A stretch of DNA of 64,000 nucleotides, from assembly GCF_051390635.1 (NCBI RefSeq), contig NZ_JBPODT010000005.1, positions 124,001-188,000 of the forward strand, given 5' to 3'. The number at the start of each line of letters is the position of its first letter. Positions within the stretch are counted from its first letter, which is position 1. Both the position numbers and the translations under genes were made by a program. Below are positions 8,682-17,801 of this stretch, one piece after another. This stretch comes from Microbaculum sp051390635. GTDB taxonomy: Bacteria; Pseudomonadota; Alphaproteobacteria; Rhizobiales; Tepidamorphaceae. The notes under the pieces are model-generated. The model had not been told where the DNA came from. It saw only the letters and a program-made list of their open reading frames with translations, and ran no database searches.

Positions 8682-11096
8682 CTAGCTCTTCAGTCGTTCC
8701 GATTTCGGGTCATGCAGCGTGCGCGGACCACGGATCGCGGGATAGCTTATGCCGTAGGCCTCGACGACGAAGTCGGTCGCCCGGGCCAGCGCGGCCGGCA
8801 CGTAGGCGAAGGCGATGGTCCTGCCGACCGTGTAGCCGTAGCCCGCACTCGTCGTGGTGCCGACGACCTGGCCTTCGCAAAGAACCGCCTCGCCGCCGAT
8901 CAGCGGTGCAAAGCCGTCGACGGTAAGCGTCACGAGCCGCCGCGACGGGCCGTCTGCCTTGATCCGCGCGAGCGCCTCGCGGCCGATGAAACCGCCCTTG
9001 TCGAGCGCGACGCAGAAACCGAGCCCCGCCTCGTAGGGATCGGTGTCCGGCGTTACCTCGGCCGACCAGTAGACGTAGCCCTTCTCCAGCCTGAGCGACT
9101 CGATCGCCCGGTATCCGACATCGGCGATGCCGTGCTTTTCGCCAGCGTTGCGAAGGGTTTGGTAGACATGCGGCGCCTGTTCGGAAGGGACATGCAGCTC
9201 CCAGCCGAGTTCGCCGACATAGCCGACGCGGGCCGCGCGGACGCGGCCCAGGCCGATCTCGATGTCGCGCACGGCGAGATACGGGAAGGCCTCGTTGGAT
9301 ACGTCGTCGTCCGTCGTCTCCTGCAGCACGCGCCGTGCTTTCGGACCGACGAGATTGATGACGGCGTAGGCCGGGGTCACGTCGCGAAGCTGCACTGCGC
9401 CGTCGCCGGGCAGGTGGCGTGCGATCCAGCCGGAATCCCGCACGCCGAACTGGCTGCCGGTGACGATATAGAAGCGCTGCGCGTCCAGGCGCATGATCGT
9501 GAGGTCGGCTTCGACGCCGGCTCGGTCGTTGCAAAGTTGGGTATAGACGCAGGTACCGTCGGCTCGGTCGAGGTCGTTGGCGGCGATGCGCTGCAGTGCC
9601 GCGAGGGCTCCGGGACCGGTCACCTCGAACTTGCAGAACGACGTCTGGTCGATCAGCGCGACGCCCTCGCGCACGGCGGCGTGCTCGCGGCCGACCGCCT
9701 CGAACCAGCCCGGCTTGTGCTCGAAGCTCGGGGTCTCGGATGCGGCCACCGCGCCGGTATCGAACCATAGCGGCCGCTCCCACCCGGCCTTGGAGCCGTG
9801 AACCGCCTTGTTCGCCGTCAGGAGATGGTGGATCGGGCTCAGGCGTCCGCCGCGCGCTGTGTGCAGTTCCGCGCCGGGCCAGTGGATCGCGTAGTAATCG
9901 CCATAGGCCTCGCTCGACCGCTGCGCCAGATACCGCCGGTTGGCCTGGTGCGGCGAGAACCGGCGCACGTCGAAGGGCCACAGGTCCATGCCCGGATCGC
10001 CGTGCAGGATCCAGTTGGCCATCGCCTCGCCGGCCCCGCCGGACGCGGCGATGCCGGCGGTGAAGCCGCAGGCGACGTAGAAATTGTCGAGCTCGGGCGC
10101 GAGGCCCATGACCGGCTCGCCGTCGGCCGACACCGGGATCGGCCCGTTGATGACGGTCTGGATGCCGATCTCGTTCAGGATCGGCAGCCGCTCGGCGGCG
10201 GGCAGCATGAACAGCTCCAGCCGGTCGAGGTTCTCTGGAAACAGTTCGCGGCCGAAGTCGAAGGGCACGCCCCGAGGCCAGCACGCCGGCGCCCCCTGCT
10301 CCCAGCCGCCGATGGCGAAGGCCTTCACATCCGGCTTCAGGTAGAAGATGCGGTCGGGGTCGCGGAACGTCGGCGTCTCTGCGGTGACGTCGATCTTCTT
10401 CTCGGTGACGACGTACTGATGCTCGACCGCGCCGGCGGCCAGCGCGACGCCGGCCATCTCGCCGATCCTCTTGGCCCAGATACCGGCCGCGTTGACGACG
10501 ATCTCGCAGGCGATGGTTCCGTGGTCGGTGACGACGCCGGTGATGCGCCGCCCCTCCCGCTCGAAGCCGGTGACCAGAACGCCTTCGCGGATCCTCACGC
10601 CGCCGGCCCGCGCCACCTTCGCGTAGGCCTGCGTCAGCGCATAGGGGTCGATATAGCCGTCGCTGGGGATCCAGGCGGCACCGACCACGCCGTCGCCCGT
10701 CATCCAGGGAAAGCGCTCCATCGCCTCGCGCGGCGCGATCTCGTGGGCCTCGAAGCCGAAGCCCTTGGCCTGGGTCAGCGAGCGGCGGATCTCGGCGAGC
10801 CGTTCTTCGCTCGCGGCAATCCGCAGCGACCCCGCCTTCTTCCAGTCGATGGCCTGGCCGGATTCGGCTTCCAGCCGGTCGTAGACCGCGACCGAGTTCT
10901 GCATCAGCCGCGTCAGGTTCTTCTTCGACCGCAACTGGCCGACGAGACCCGCCGCGTGCCATGTCGAACCGTGGGTGAGCTGCGCCTTTTCCAGCAGCAC
11001 CACGTCGCGCTCGCCGGAGCGGGCCAGATGATAGGCGATGGCACAGCCGATCGCGCCGCCGCCGATGATGACGATGCGGGCCTGGGTACCGCTCAT
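8682..11096 (-). CDS. Dimethylglycine/sarcosine dehydrogenase-like flavoprotein 2 (DAO + GcvT domains)
   Basis: An 804-residue protein with an N-terminal FAD-binding amine oxidase domain (residues 1-about 385, starting IVIIGGGAIGCAIAYHL) and a C-terminal GcvT-like folate domain. The folate region carries typical GELGWELHVP and LEKGYVYWSAEVTPD segments. The STWHAAGL motif near residue 47 contains the histidine that binds FAD covalently in mammalian dimethylglycine and sarcosine dehydrogenases. The expected chemistry is oxidative N-demethylation, passing the methyl carbon to tetrahydrofolate. It follows its paralogue by a single base, so the two are co-translated. The exact N-methyl substrate is unknown. 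Confidence 0.88.
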   Translation of the reverse strand: MSGTQARIVIIGGGAIGCAIAYHLARSGERDVVLLEKAQLTHGSTWHAAGLVGQLRSKKNLTRLMQNSVAVYDRLEAESGQAIDWKKAGSLRIAASEERLAEIRRSLTQAKGFGFEAHEIAPREAMERFPWMTGDGVVGAAWIPSDGYIDPYALTQAYAKVARAGGVRIREGVLVTGFEREGRRITGVVTDHGTIACEIVVNAAGIWAKRIGEMAGVALAAGAVEHQYVVTEKKIDVTAETPTFRDPDRIFYLKPDVKAFAIGGWEQGAPACWPRGVPFDFGRELFPENLDRLELFMLPAAERLPILNEIGIQTVINGPIPVSADGEPVMGLAPELDNFYVACGFTAGIAASGGAGEAMANWILHGDPGMDLWPFDVRRFSPHQANRRYLAQRSSEAYGDYYAIHWPGAELHTARGGRLSPIHHLLTANKAVHGSKAGWERPLWFDTGAVAASETPSFEHKPGWFEAVGREHAAVREGVALIDQTSFCKFEVTGPGALAALQRIAANDLDRADGTCVYTQLCNDRAGVEADLTIMRLDAQRFYIVTGSQFGVRDSGWIARHLPGDGAVQLRDVTPAYAVINLVGPKARRVLQETTDDDVSNEAFPYLAVRDIEIGLGRVRAARVGYVGELGWELHVPSEQAPHVYQTLRNAGEKHGIADVGYRAIESLRLEKGYVYWSAEVTPDTDPYEAGLGFCVALDKGGFIGREALARIKADGPSRRLVTLTVDGFAPLIGGEAVLCEGQVVGTTTSAGYGYTVGRTIAFAYVPAALARATDFVVEAYGISYPAIRGPRTLHDPKSERLKS

Positions 11097-11097
11097 C

Positions 11098-13545
11098 TCA
11101 CGCCTTCACCCGGCTCATGGCCGGATCGTAGAGCGGCTGCAGGAACAGTCTGGCGGGAACGCGCTCGGTCGCGACCTCCAGCTCGTAGGCGCCCGACGTC
11201 ACATAGGCCGCGTCGACGCCGTCGGGGTTGCGGACATAGCCGTAGCCGATCGACTGGCCGACGGTGTAGCCGTAGCCGCCGCTGGTCAGCCAGCCGACGC
11301 GCTCGCCGTCGCGATAAATGGTCTCGCGGCCGAGCAGCACGATAGCCGGATCGACCGTGAAACCGGCAAGCTGCTTCTTCAGCGGCCCCCGGCCCTGCGC
11401 GTCGAGCGCCTCGCGGCCGAGGAACGGCTGGTTGGATTTCAGCTTCACCGCCCAGCCGAGCCCCGCTTCCAGCGGCGTGTGGTCAGGGCCGATGTCGGAG
11501 CCCCAGGCGCGGTAGCCCTTCTCCAGGCGCAGCGACTCGATGGCGCGATAGCCGGCCGGGCGCACGCCCAGGTCGCCGCCCTGGTCCATCAGCGCCTCGT
11601 AGACATTGACGACATACTCGGTGGGAACATGCAGTTCCCAGCCGAGTTCGCCGACATAGGTCACGCGCAGCGCCATGACCGGCGCGCCCGCGATGCCGAT
11701 CTCGCGCACCGTGCCGAACGGGAAACCGTCGTTGGAGAGATCGTCGCGCGTCAGCCGCGACAGCAGCGTGCGCGCGTTCGGCCCCATGACCGACAGCACG
11801 CCGTAGCCGGAGCTGACGTCGACGACCTGAACGTTGAGGCCGGCGGGAATGTTGCGGCGGATCCAGTCGAGATCGTGGGTCGCGAACCCGGTGCCGGTGA
11901 CGATGTAGTAGCGGTCGGGGCTGAGGCGGGCGACGGTCAGGTCGCATTCGATCCCGCCGCGCGGGTTAAGCATCTGGGTATAGACGAGCCTGCCCGGCGC
12001 CCGCGCGACATTGCCGGCGCAGATCCAGGTGAGCGCGGCCTCCGCGTCCGGGCCGACGACCAGGAACTTGGCGAAGGAGGACTGGTCGAAGACGGTGACG
12101 GCCTCGCGGGTCGCGGCGTGCTCACGCCCGACCGCCTCGAACCAGTTCGGCCGGCCGAAGCTGTAGACGTCCTGCGGCGCTTCCCCCGCGGACGGATCGG
12201 CGAACCAGTTCGGCCGCTCCCAGCCGAGCTTCTCGCCGAAGCAGGCGCCGGCCGCCTTGAGCCGGTCGTAGAGCGCGGAGCGGCGGCAGGGCCTGCCGCT
12301 GTCGTGCTCTTCGCCGGGCCAGGCGATAGTGTAGTGCTTGCCGTAGAGCTCGAGCGTGCGCGTGCGCACCCAGTCGGCATCGAAATGCGGGCGGCCGAAA
12401 CGACGGATGTCGACCGGCCACAGGTCGAACGGCGGCTCGCCCGCGACGATCCATTCGGCGAGCGCCATGCCGGCGCCGCCGCCGGCCGCGATGCCGAAGG
12501 CGTTGAATCCGGCGCCGACGAAGAAGCCATGCTGTTCCGGCGCCTCGCCGAGAATGAAGTTGCCGTCCGGCGTGAAGCTCTCCGGACCGTTCAGGAGTTC
12601 CTTGACGCCGGCATGGGCCAGCGCCGGCACACGGCCGAGCGCCAGCTCCATGATGTCGGAGAAGTGGTCCCAGTCGGAATTGAGCAGGGTGAACTCGAAG
12701 CCATCGGGAATGCCGTCGTTCGCCCAGGGGATCGGGTTCGGCTCGTAGCCGCCCATGACGAGACCGCCGACCTCCTCCTTGTAGTAGGTCAGGCGATCGG
12801 GATCGCGCAGCGTCGGCAGGTTCGCGGCAACGCCATCGATCGCCTCGGTGATCAGATACTGGTGCTGGACCGAGACGAGCGGCACGTTGACGCCGGCGAG
12901 CCGGCCGATGTCCCGCGCCCACTGCCCGGCGCAGTTGACGACGACCTCGCATTTCACCGTCCCGCGCGGCGTCTCGACACCCCTGATGCGCCCGTCCTCG
13001 ATCAGGATGCCGGTGACCGGCGTATCCTCGAAGACCGTCACGCCCGACATGCGCGCGCCCCTGGCCAGCGCCTGGGTGATGTCGGACGGGCTCGCCTGGC
13101 CGTCGGTCGGCAGGTAGGCGGCGCCGACGAGATCGCCGATATCCATCAACGGCCAGAGATCCTGCGCCTCCTTCGGCGTCAGCAGGTGCATTTCGAGACC
13201 GAAGGAATGGGCCGTCGTCGCCTGGCGGCGCACTTCCGTCCAGCGGTCGGAGTTGCAGGCGAGCCGCAGCCCCCCGTTCATCTTCCAGCCGGTGGCCAGT
13301 CCCGTTTCCTCCTCGAGGCGGTCGTAGAGGGCGACGGAATTGCCCAGGAGCTGGGTGATGTTGGCGCTGGTGCGCAGCTGGCCGACGAGCCCGGCCGCGT
13401 GCCAGGTCGAGCCCGAGGTGAGCTTGGCACGCTCCAGCACGATCGTATCGGTCCAGCCGAGCTTGCCGAGATGATAGGCGGTGGAGCATCCCACGATGCC
13501 CCCGCCGATGACGACGGCTCTTGCTTCTGTCGGCAGGTCAGCCAT
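11098..13545 (-). CDS. Dimethylglycine/sarcosine dehydrogenase-like flavoprotein 1 (DAO + GcvT domains)
   Basis: An 815-residue paralogue of the next gene downstream, with the same layout. It has an N-terminal Rossmann FAD motif (VVIGGGIVGCSTAYHL), GSTWHAAGLVGQL with the presumed FAD-linking histidine, an oxidase domain to about residue 390, and a GcvT-like folate-binding part with YVGELGWELHVP and IESLRLEKGYRAWG. The two copies are collinear but diverged through most of their length, which suggests two successive demethylations or two substrates rather than a recent duplication. GAGGA lies ten bases before the ATG at 13545. A 101-base gap separates it from the upstream kinase gene. Confidence 0.88.
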   Translation of the reverse strand: MADLPTEARAVVIGGGIVGCSTAYHLGKLGWTDTIVLERAKLTSGSTWHAAGLVGQLRTSANITQLLGNSVALYDRLEEETGLATGWKMNGGLRLACNSDRWTEVRRQATTAHSFGLEMHLLTPKEAQDLWPLMDIGDLVGAAYLPTDGQASPSDITQALARGARMSGVTVFEDTPVTGILIEDGRIRGVETPRGTVKCEVVVNCAGQWARDIGRLAGVNVPLVSVQHQYLITEAIDGVAANLPTLRDPDRLTYYKEEVGGLVMGGYEPNPIPWANDGIPDGFEFTLLNSDWDHFSDIMELALGRVPALAHAGVKELLNGPESFTPDGNFILGEAPEQHGFFVGAGFNAFGIAAGGGAGMALAEWIVAGEPPFDLWPVDIRRFGRPHFDADWVRTRTLELYGKHYTIAWPGEEHDSGRPCRRSALYDRLKAAGACFGEKLGWERPNWFADPSAGEAPQDVYSFGRPNWFEAVGREHAATREAVTVFDQSSFAKFLVVGPDAEAALTWICAGNVARAPGRLVYTQMLNPRGGIECDLTVARLSPDRYYIVTGTGFATHDLDWIRRNIPAGLNVQVVDVSSGYGVLSVMGPNARTLLSRLTRDDLSNDGFPFGTVREIGIAGAPVMALRVTYVGELGWELHVPTEYVVNVYEALMDQGGDLGVRPAGYRAIESLRLEKGYRAWGSDIGPDHTPLEAGLGWAVKLKSNQPFLGREALDAQGRGPLKKQLAGFTVDPAIVLLGRETIYRDGERVGWLTSGGYGYTVGQSIGYGYVRNPDGVDAAYVTSGAYELEVATERVPARLFLQPLYDPAMSRVKA

Positions 13546-13646
13546 TGACGCGGTTCCTCAGTCGTAGCGTGGCATCCGGCACGCGGGCCGTATCGGGATT
13601 CAGGCGGTGGTCGCGGCGAGGATCGTGGCTCAGCGGCATCGCGTCC

Positions 13647-14522
13647 TCACATCTCGTTCAAGGTCGCCAGCGCCGCATCCAGGCGCTGCATGTTTTCGGC
13701 CGTATAGGCGGCGTAGTCGAAGGCGAGTTCGGAATGGATCTCCGAGACCATGCTCCACATGGTCTCGCGCAAAAGCGACGCGCCCTTCATCGCCGTGTAG
13801 CGGCGGCGCAGGTCGTCGGTCACGGTGCGGTCGAAATAGGCTTCCAGCAGCCAGTCTTCCTGGGCCGGCGTCAGGCCGTTGTTGGATGCAAGCCCGCCGA
13901 GATCGAACAGCGGCGAGTTGAACCCGGCATAATCCCAGTCGATCAGCCAGATGCGGCTGCCGTCGTCGATGAAGTTGGCCGGCAGCAGGTCGTTGTGGCC
14001 GAAGACGATATCGATCGGCCCGACGGCCTTTTCGAGGGTGGCGGCGGTGTCGAGCAGACCGGGCAGCCTGTCGATATGGGCGCTGCCGCTGTCACGCAGG
14101 GTGCCGGCATAGTCGCGCACCACGTGGAACACCCAGAACATCAGAACCGGGCCGCGCACATGGTTCGGCATGTCGCGGTGGCACCTGAGGAGGACCTGCA
14201 GGATCCGCTCCAGGTTCTCTTGTTTGCGTACGTCGTCTTCGGCGTAGGTCTTGCCGTCGATGTAGCGGATCACCAGCGCCCCGCGCTCGTGATGCACCAC
14301 CTCTGGCGAGACGCCGGCCTCGGCCGCCGCGCGGGAGGCGGCGAGCTCGTTGAAGCGCATCACCTGGTGCACCGGGATGTCGTCGCCGATGCGCACGACG
14401 TATTTCTCTGCCCCGTCCGCGACGACGAAGTTGATGTTGGTGATGCCGCCGCCGAGCGGGACCGGATCCACGGATCCGGACCACAGGGACAGCGAGGCGG
14501 CTTTCGTGCGGGCGTCCGTCAT
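13647..14522 (-). CDS. Choline/aminoglycoside kinase family phosphotransferase (kinase A)
   Basis: A 291-residue kinase of the choline-kinase/APH superfamily. A GGGITNINFVV glycine loop lies near the N-terminus. The catalytic loop is FGHNDLLPANF (His, Asp and Asn of the HxDxxxxN pattern), followed by the metal-binding LIDWDYAGFNSPLFDLGGL. Start ATG at 14522 follows GAGG by six bases and lies eight bases after the permease stop. It is only distantly similar to kinase B of the same operon, so two phosphorylation steps or two substrates are likely. Membership in a quaternary-amine transport operon favours choline-like or ethanolamine-like substrates (inference). Confidence 0.85.
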   Translation of the reverse strand: MTDARTKAASLSLWSGSVDPVPLGGGITNINFVVADGAEKYVVRIGDDIPVHQVMRFNELAASRAAAEAGVSPEVVHHERGALVIRYIDGKTYAEDDVRKQENLERILQVLLRCHRDMPNHVRGPVLMFWVFHVVRDYAGTLRDSGSAHIDRLPGLLDTAATLEKAVGPIDIVFGHNDLLPANFIDDGSRIWLIDWDYAGFNSPLFDLGGLASNNGLTPAQEDWLLEAYFDRTVTDDLRRRYTAMKGASLLRETMWSMVSEIHSELAFDYAAYTAENMQRLDAALATLNEM

Positions 14523-14530
14523 CGTCGTCC

Positions 14531-16561
14531 TCACGCCAGTCCGAGCCGGTGCCGGGTACGCCGGGCGCCGGCGGAAACCAGCCGGTCGGCGATGATGGCG
14601 ATGAAGGCGACGGCAAGCCCCGCGACGATGCCGCGGCCGGTGTCGGCCTTGGTCAGCGCGATATAGACCTCCTGGCCGAGGTCGCGGGTGCCGACGAGCG
14701 CGGTGATGACCACCATCGAGATCGCCAGCATGATCGTCTGGTTGATGCCGAGCATGATCTCCGGCAGGGCCAGCGGCAGCTTGATCTTGGAGAGGAGCTG
14801 GCGCCGCGTGCAGCCCGACACGACGCCGGCCTCGACCAGCTGCGGGTCGATCTGGCGGATGCCGTGCGCGGTGTAGCGGATCGCCGGCGCGAGCGCGTAG
14901 AGGATGACGGCGATCATCGCGGAGAAGTCGCCGACCCGGAACAGCATGACCACGGGGATCAGGTAGACGAAGCTCGGCAGCGTCTGCAGCGTATCGACCA
15001 GCCCGCCGAGGATGCGGCCCGCCCGATCGTTCTCGGCGGCGACGATTCCCAGCGGGATGCCGATCAGCGAGGCGATGACGACCGAGATGCCGCAAAGATA
15101 GACCGTGATCATCGCCTTTTCCCACTGGCCGGTGACGACGATGAACATGGCGAGCGCCACGGCGGCGAGCGCCAGCCGCCAGCCGCCGAGCTGCCAGCCG
15201 GCGATCCCGACGAGGCCGACCGTCCAGATCCACGGCAGTTCGGTGAGGAAGCGCTTCACCGGCACGAGGAAGTTGACCAACATCACGGTCTTCACCGCCT
15301 CGAGCTGGTCGTAGAAATTGACATTGATGTATTTGACGAGGCCTTCCCAGAAGGAGCCCGTCGAGACCTCCATCGCCTCGGGATAGCTCTGCGCCGGCGG
15401 AAACACGAGACCGACCAGCGCGGTGCCGAGGATCACGGCGATCACCGTCGTCGTCCACGGATGCCGCCTCACGTAGCCGGTCGGCAGGCCGGCATGGGCC
15501 GGCGGCGGCCGGTTGGCGAAGGCCTGGCTCAGCCTGTCGAGCGCGATCGCCAGGACGACGATGGCGACGCCGGCCTCGATGCCGCCGCCGATATCGAGCC
15601 GCCGCAGCGAGGTCAGCACGTCGTAGCCCAGGCCGCCGGCGCCGATCATCGAGGCGATGATCACCATGTTGAGGGAGAGCATGATCACCTGGTTGACGCC
15701 GACCATCAGGCCGTCGCGCGCCGAGGGCACCAGCACCTTCCACGTCATCTGGCGCCGCGTGCAGCCCGCCATGCGGCCGAAGTCGCGGATCTCCTCGGGC
15801 ACGCCGCGCAGCGACAGCATGGTGACGCGCACCATCGGCGGCATCGCGTAGACGATCGTGGCGATCATCGCGGCGACGGGACCGAAGCCGAACAGGAACA
15901 GGATCGGCACCAGATAGGCGAAGACCGGCACGGTCTGCATGATGTCGAGCATCGGCGACAGGGCCCGCTCGACCCAGGCCGACCGGTAGCCGGCGATGCC
16001 GAGCAGCAGACCGCCGGCGACGCCGAACGGCACCGCGATGACGATCGAGGACAGCGTCACCATGGCGCTGTCCCACTGGCCGAAGACGGCGAGATAGAGG
16101 AAGCAGGCGCCGACGAAGGCGGCGAGTTTCCAACCGCGCGCGTAGTATCCCATCGCCACGACGACGGCGATCACCGCGATCCACGACAAGGCCGGCAGCA
16201 CCTGCACCGCGTCGGAGCCCTGCCCGCGCAGGAAGCCGGTCGACAGCAGGCTCGTGGCAATCGTCAGCGGGATGTCGAGCAGCCAGGAGACGAAGCGTGT
16301 CAGCTCGAGGAAGGTGAACAGCCCGAAGGTGGCATCGTCGATCAACCACGACATGAACGCGGAGATCCACCTGGCGAGCGGCACCGTCCAGGCACGCGGC
16401 CATTCATAGGCCCAGGCGATGTCGAGCGCCCGGGTGATGTCCCTGCCCCATGAGGCCGCGAACAGCGACAGGACCAGGACGGCGAGCCAGAACAGGCCCG
16501 CCGGGCCGATCCAGGCGGACCGGACCGCGGGCGTCGCCAGGGCGGAAGACCGCGCCGTCAT
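14531..16561 (-). CDS. ABC transporter permease, two fused permease domains (glycine betaine/proline type)
   Basis: A 676-residue inner-membrane protein made of two tandem ProW-like permease units. Each has the ABC coupling-loop pattern. The first unit (about residues 130-350) reads GVPEEIRDFGRMAGCTRRQMTWKVLVPSARDG. The second (about 450-670) reads IRQIDPQLVEAGVVSGCTRRQLLSKIKLP. Single-domain ProW proteins are about half this size, so this is a fused permease that could form the channel as one chain. Start ATG at 16561 follows GGGAGG; a longer frame upstream would run into proV. It works with the ATPase at 16575 and the binding protein at 17802. Confidence 0.9.
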   Translation of the reverse strand: MTARSSALATPAVRSAWIGPAGLFWLAVLVLSLFAASWGRDITRALDIAWAYEWPRAWTVPLARWISAFMSWLIDDATFGLFTFLELTRFVSWLLDIPLTIATSLLSTGFLRGQGSDAVQVLPALSWIAVIAVVVAMGYYARGWKLAAFVGACFLYLAVFGQWDSAMVTLSSIVIAVPFGVAGGLLLGIAGYRSAWVERALSPMLDIMQTVPVFAYLVPILFLFGFGPVAAMIATIVYAMPPMVRVTMLSLRGVPEEIRDFGRMAGCTRRQMTWKVLVPSARDGLMVGVNQVIMLSLNMVIIASMIGAGGLGYDVLTSLRRLDIGGGIEAGVAIVVLAIALDRLSQAFANRPPPAHAGLPTGYVRRHPWTTTVIAVILGTALVGLVFPPAQSYPEAMEVSTGSFWEGLVKYINVNFYDQLEAVKTVMLVNFLVPVKRFLTELPWIWTVGLVGIAGWQLGGWRLALAAVALAMFIVVTGQWEKAMITVYLCGISVVIASLIGIPLGIVAAENDRAGRILGGLVDTLQTLPSFVYLIPVVMLFRVGDFSAMIAVILYALAPAIRYTAHGIRQIDPQLVEAGVVSGCTRRQLLSKIKLPLALPEIMLGINQTIMLAISMVVITALVGTRDLGQEVYIALTKADTGRGIVAGLAVAFIAIIADRLVSAGARRTRHRLGLA

Positions 16562-16574
16562 GCGTCCTCCCGTC

Positions 16575-17630
16575 TCATGCGTCACCTCGCGCCGCGGGGT
16601 TATGGCCGGTGCGGCCGACCAGCACGTCGATCACCGCGCGCGCGTCGATCAGCCCCGCCTGACGGCCGTCCGCGTCGAGGACGGCGAAGGGACGGTCGGC
16701 CGCCTCCACCTTGTCGGCGATATCACCGATCCGGTCGCCGGCCCCGACCGCGCCGGCCACCTCCGCGCCGTCGCGCCAGGCCGTCATCACCGAGCCCGCG
16801 GTCATCACCTTGGCGCGGGGAATATGGCGGGTGAACTCGGCGACGTAGTCGGTCGCCGGCGCCAGCACCAGCTCCTCCGGCGTGCCGGTCTGGATGATCG
16901 CGCCGTCCTTCATGATGGCGATGCGGTCGGCCAGCCGGATCGCCTCGTCGAAATCGTGGGTGATGAAGACGATGGTCTTCCTGAGCTTGTTCTGCAGGCG
17001 CATGAACTCGTCCTGCATCTCGCGCCGGATCAGCGGATCGAGCGCGGAGAACGGCTCGTCCAGGAACCACAGCTCCGGCTCCACCGCCAGCGAGCGGGCG
17101 ATGCCGACGCGCTGCTGCTGGCCACCGGACAGCTCGCGCGGATAGTAGGTCTCCCGTCCCTCCAGACCGACCAGCTCGATCACCCGCCGCGCCCGCAGTT
17201 CGCGCGTCTTGCGGTCGATGCCCTGCACCTCGAGCGGAAAGGCGACGTTGCCGAGCACGGTGAGGTGCGGCAGCAGCGCGAAGTGCTGGAACACCATGCC
17301 CATGCGGTGGCGGCGGATTTCGATCATCTCGCGCCCGCTCGCCCGCAGCAGGTCGCGCCCCTCGAAGAGGATCTCGCCGGCCGTCGGCTCGATCAGCCGC
17401 GACAGGCAGCGCACCAGCGTCGACTTGCCCGACCCCGACAGGCCCATGATGACGAAGATCTCGCCCTGGCGGACGTCGAGATTGGCGTCCCGCACAGCGC
17501 CGATCAGGCCCGCGGCCCTGATGTCCTCGAGGCTCGGGGGCGCCGACCTGGACGCCAGGAGGGCTTCGGGATCGCTGCCGAACAGCTTCCACACGCCCCG
17601 GCAGGACAGCTTTGTTTCGGAGTCGGACAT
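16575..17630 (-). CDS. proV: Glycine betaine/proline-type ABC transporter ATP-binding protein
   Basis: A 351-residue ATPase with Walker A GLSGSGKST (residues 63-71), signature LSGGQQQR, Walker B LWFLDEPFSALDP and the H-loop TH. A C-terminal CBS-like part carries AVLDADGRQAGLIDARAVIDVL. In ProV/OpuAA proteins this tail responds to ionic strength and regulates transport. The start MSDSETKLSC at 17630 has GGAGG nine bases upstream; the longer frame beyond it lacks coding character. It lies 13 bases before the fused permease. The substrate is expected to be a quaternary ammonium or related compound. Confidence 0.92.
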   Translation of the reverse strand: MSDSETKLSCRGVWKLFGSDPEALLASRSAPPSLEDIRAAGLIGAVRDANLDVRQGEIFVIMGLSGSGKSTLVRCLSRLIEPTAGEILFEGRDLLRASGREMIEIRRHRMGMVFQHFALLPHLTVLGNVAFPLEVQGIDRKTRELRARRVIELVGLEGRETYYPRELSGGQQQRVGIARSLAVEPELWFLDEPFSALDPLIRREMQDEFMRLQNKLRKTIVFITHDFDEAIRLADRIAIMKDGAIIQTGTPEELVLAPATDYVAEFTRHIPRAKVMTAGSVMTAWRDGAEVAGAVGAGDRIGDIADKVEAADRPFAVLDADGRQAGLIDARAVIDVLVGRTGHNPAARGDA

Positions 17631-17801
17631 CGTGGCTTGCCTCCGGATGGCGGCGGATCGCACCGCCCCGTCCGGACGAGGATCAGGGTCGGAAGGTCGG
17701 GATGGTCCGCTCGGGAACACTATCGGTCGAGCGGACCGGCCGGGGAAGGACGCAGCCCAAGGGAGCAGCGGGTCCGCGCCCGCCCCCGGCAAGCGGAAAG
17801 G

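Noticed and set aside
14549..16453. Long plus-strand frame opposite the fused ABC permease
   Set aside because: Composition is His/Asp/Arg-rich and typical of an antisense frame; the minus strand encodes a clear permease.
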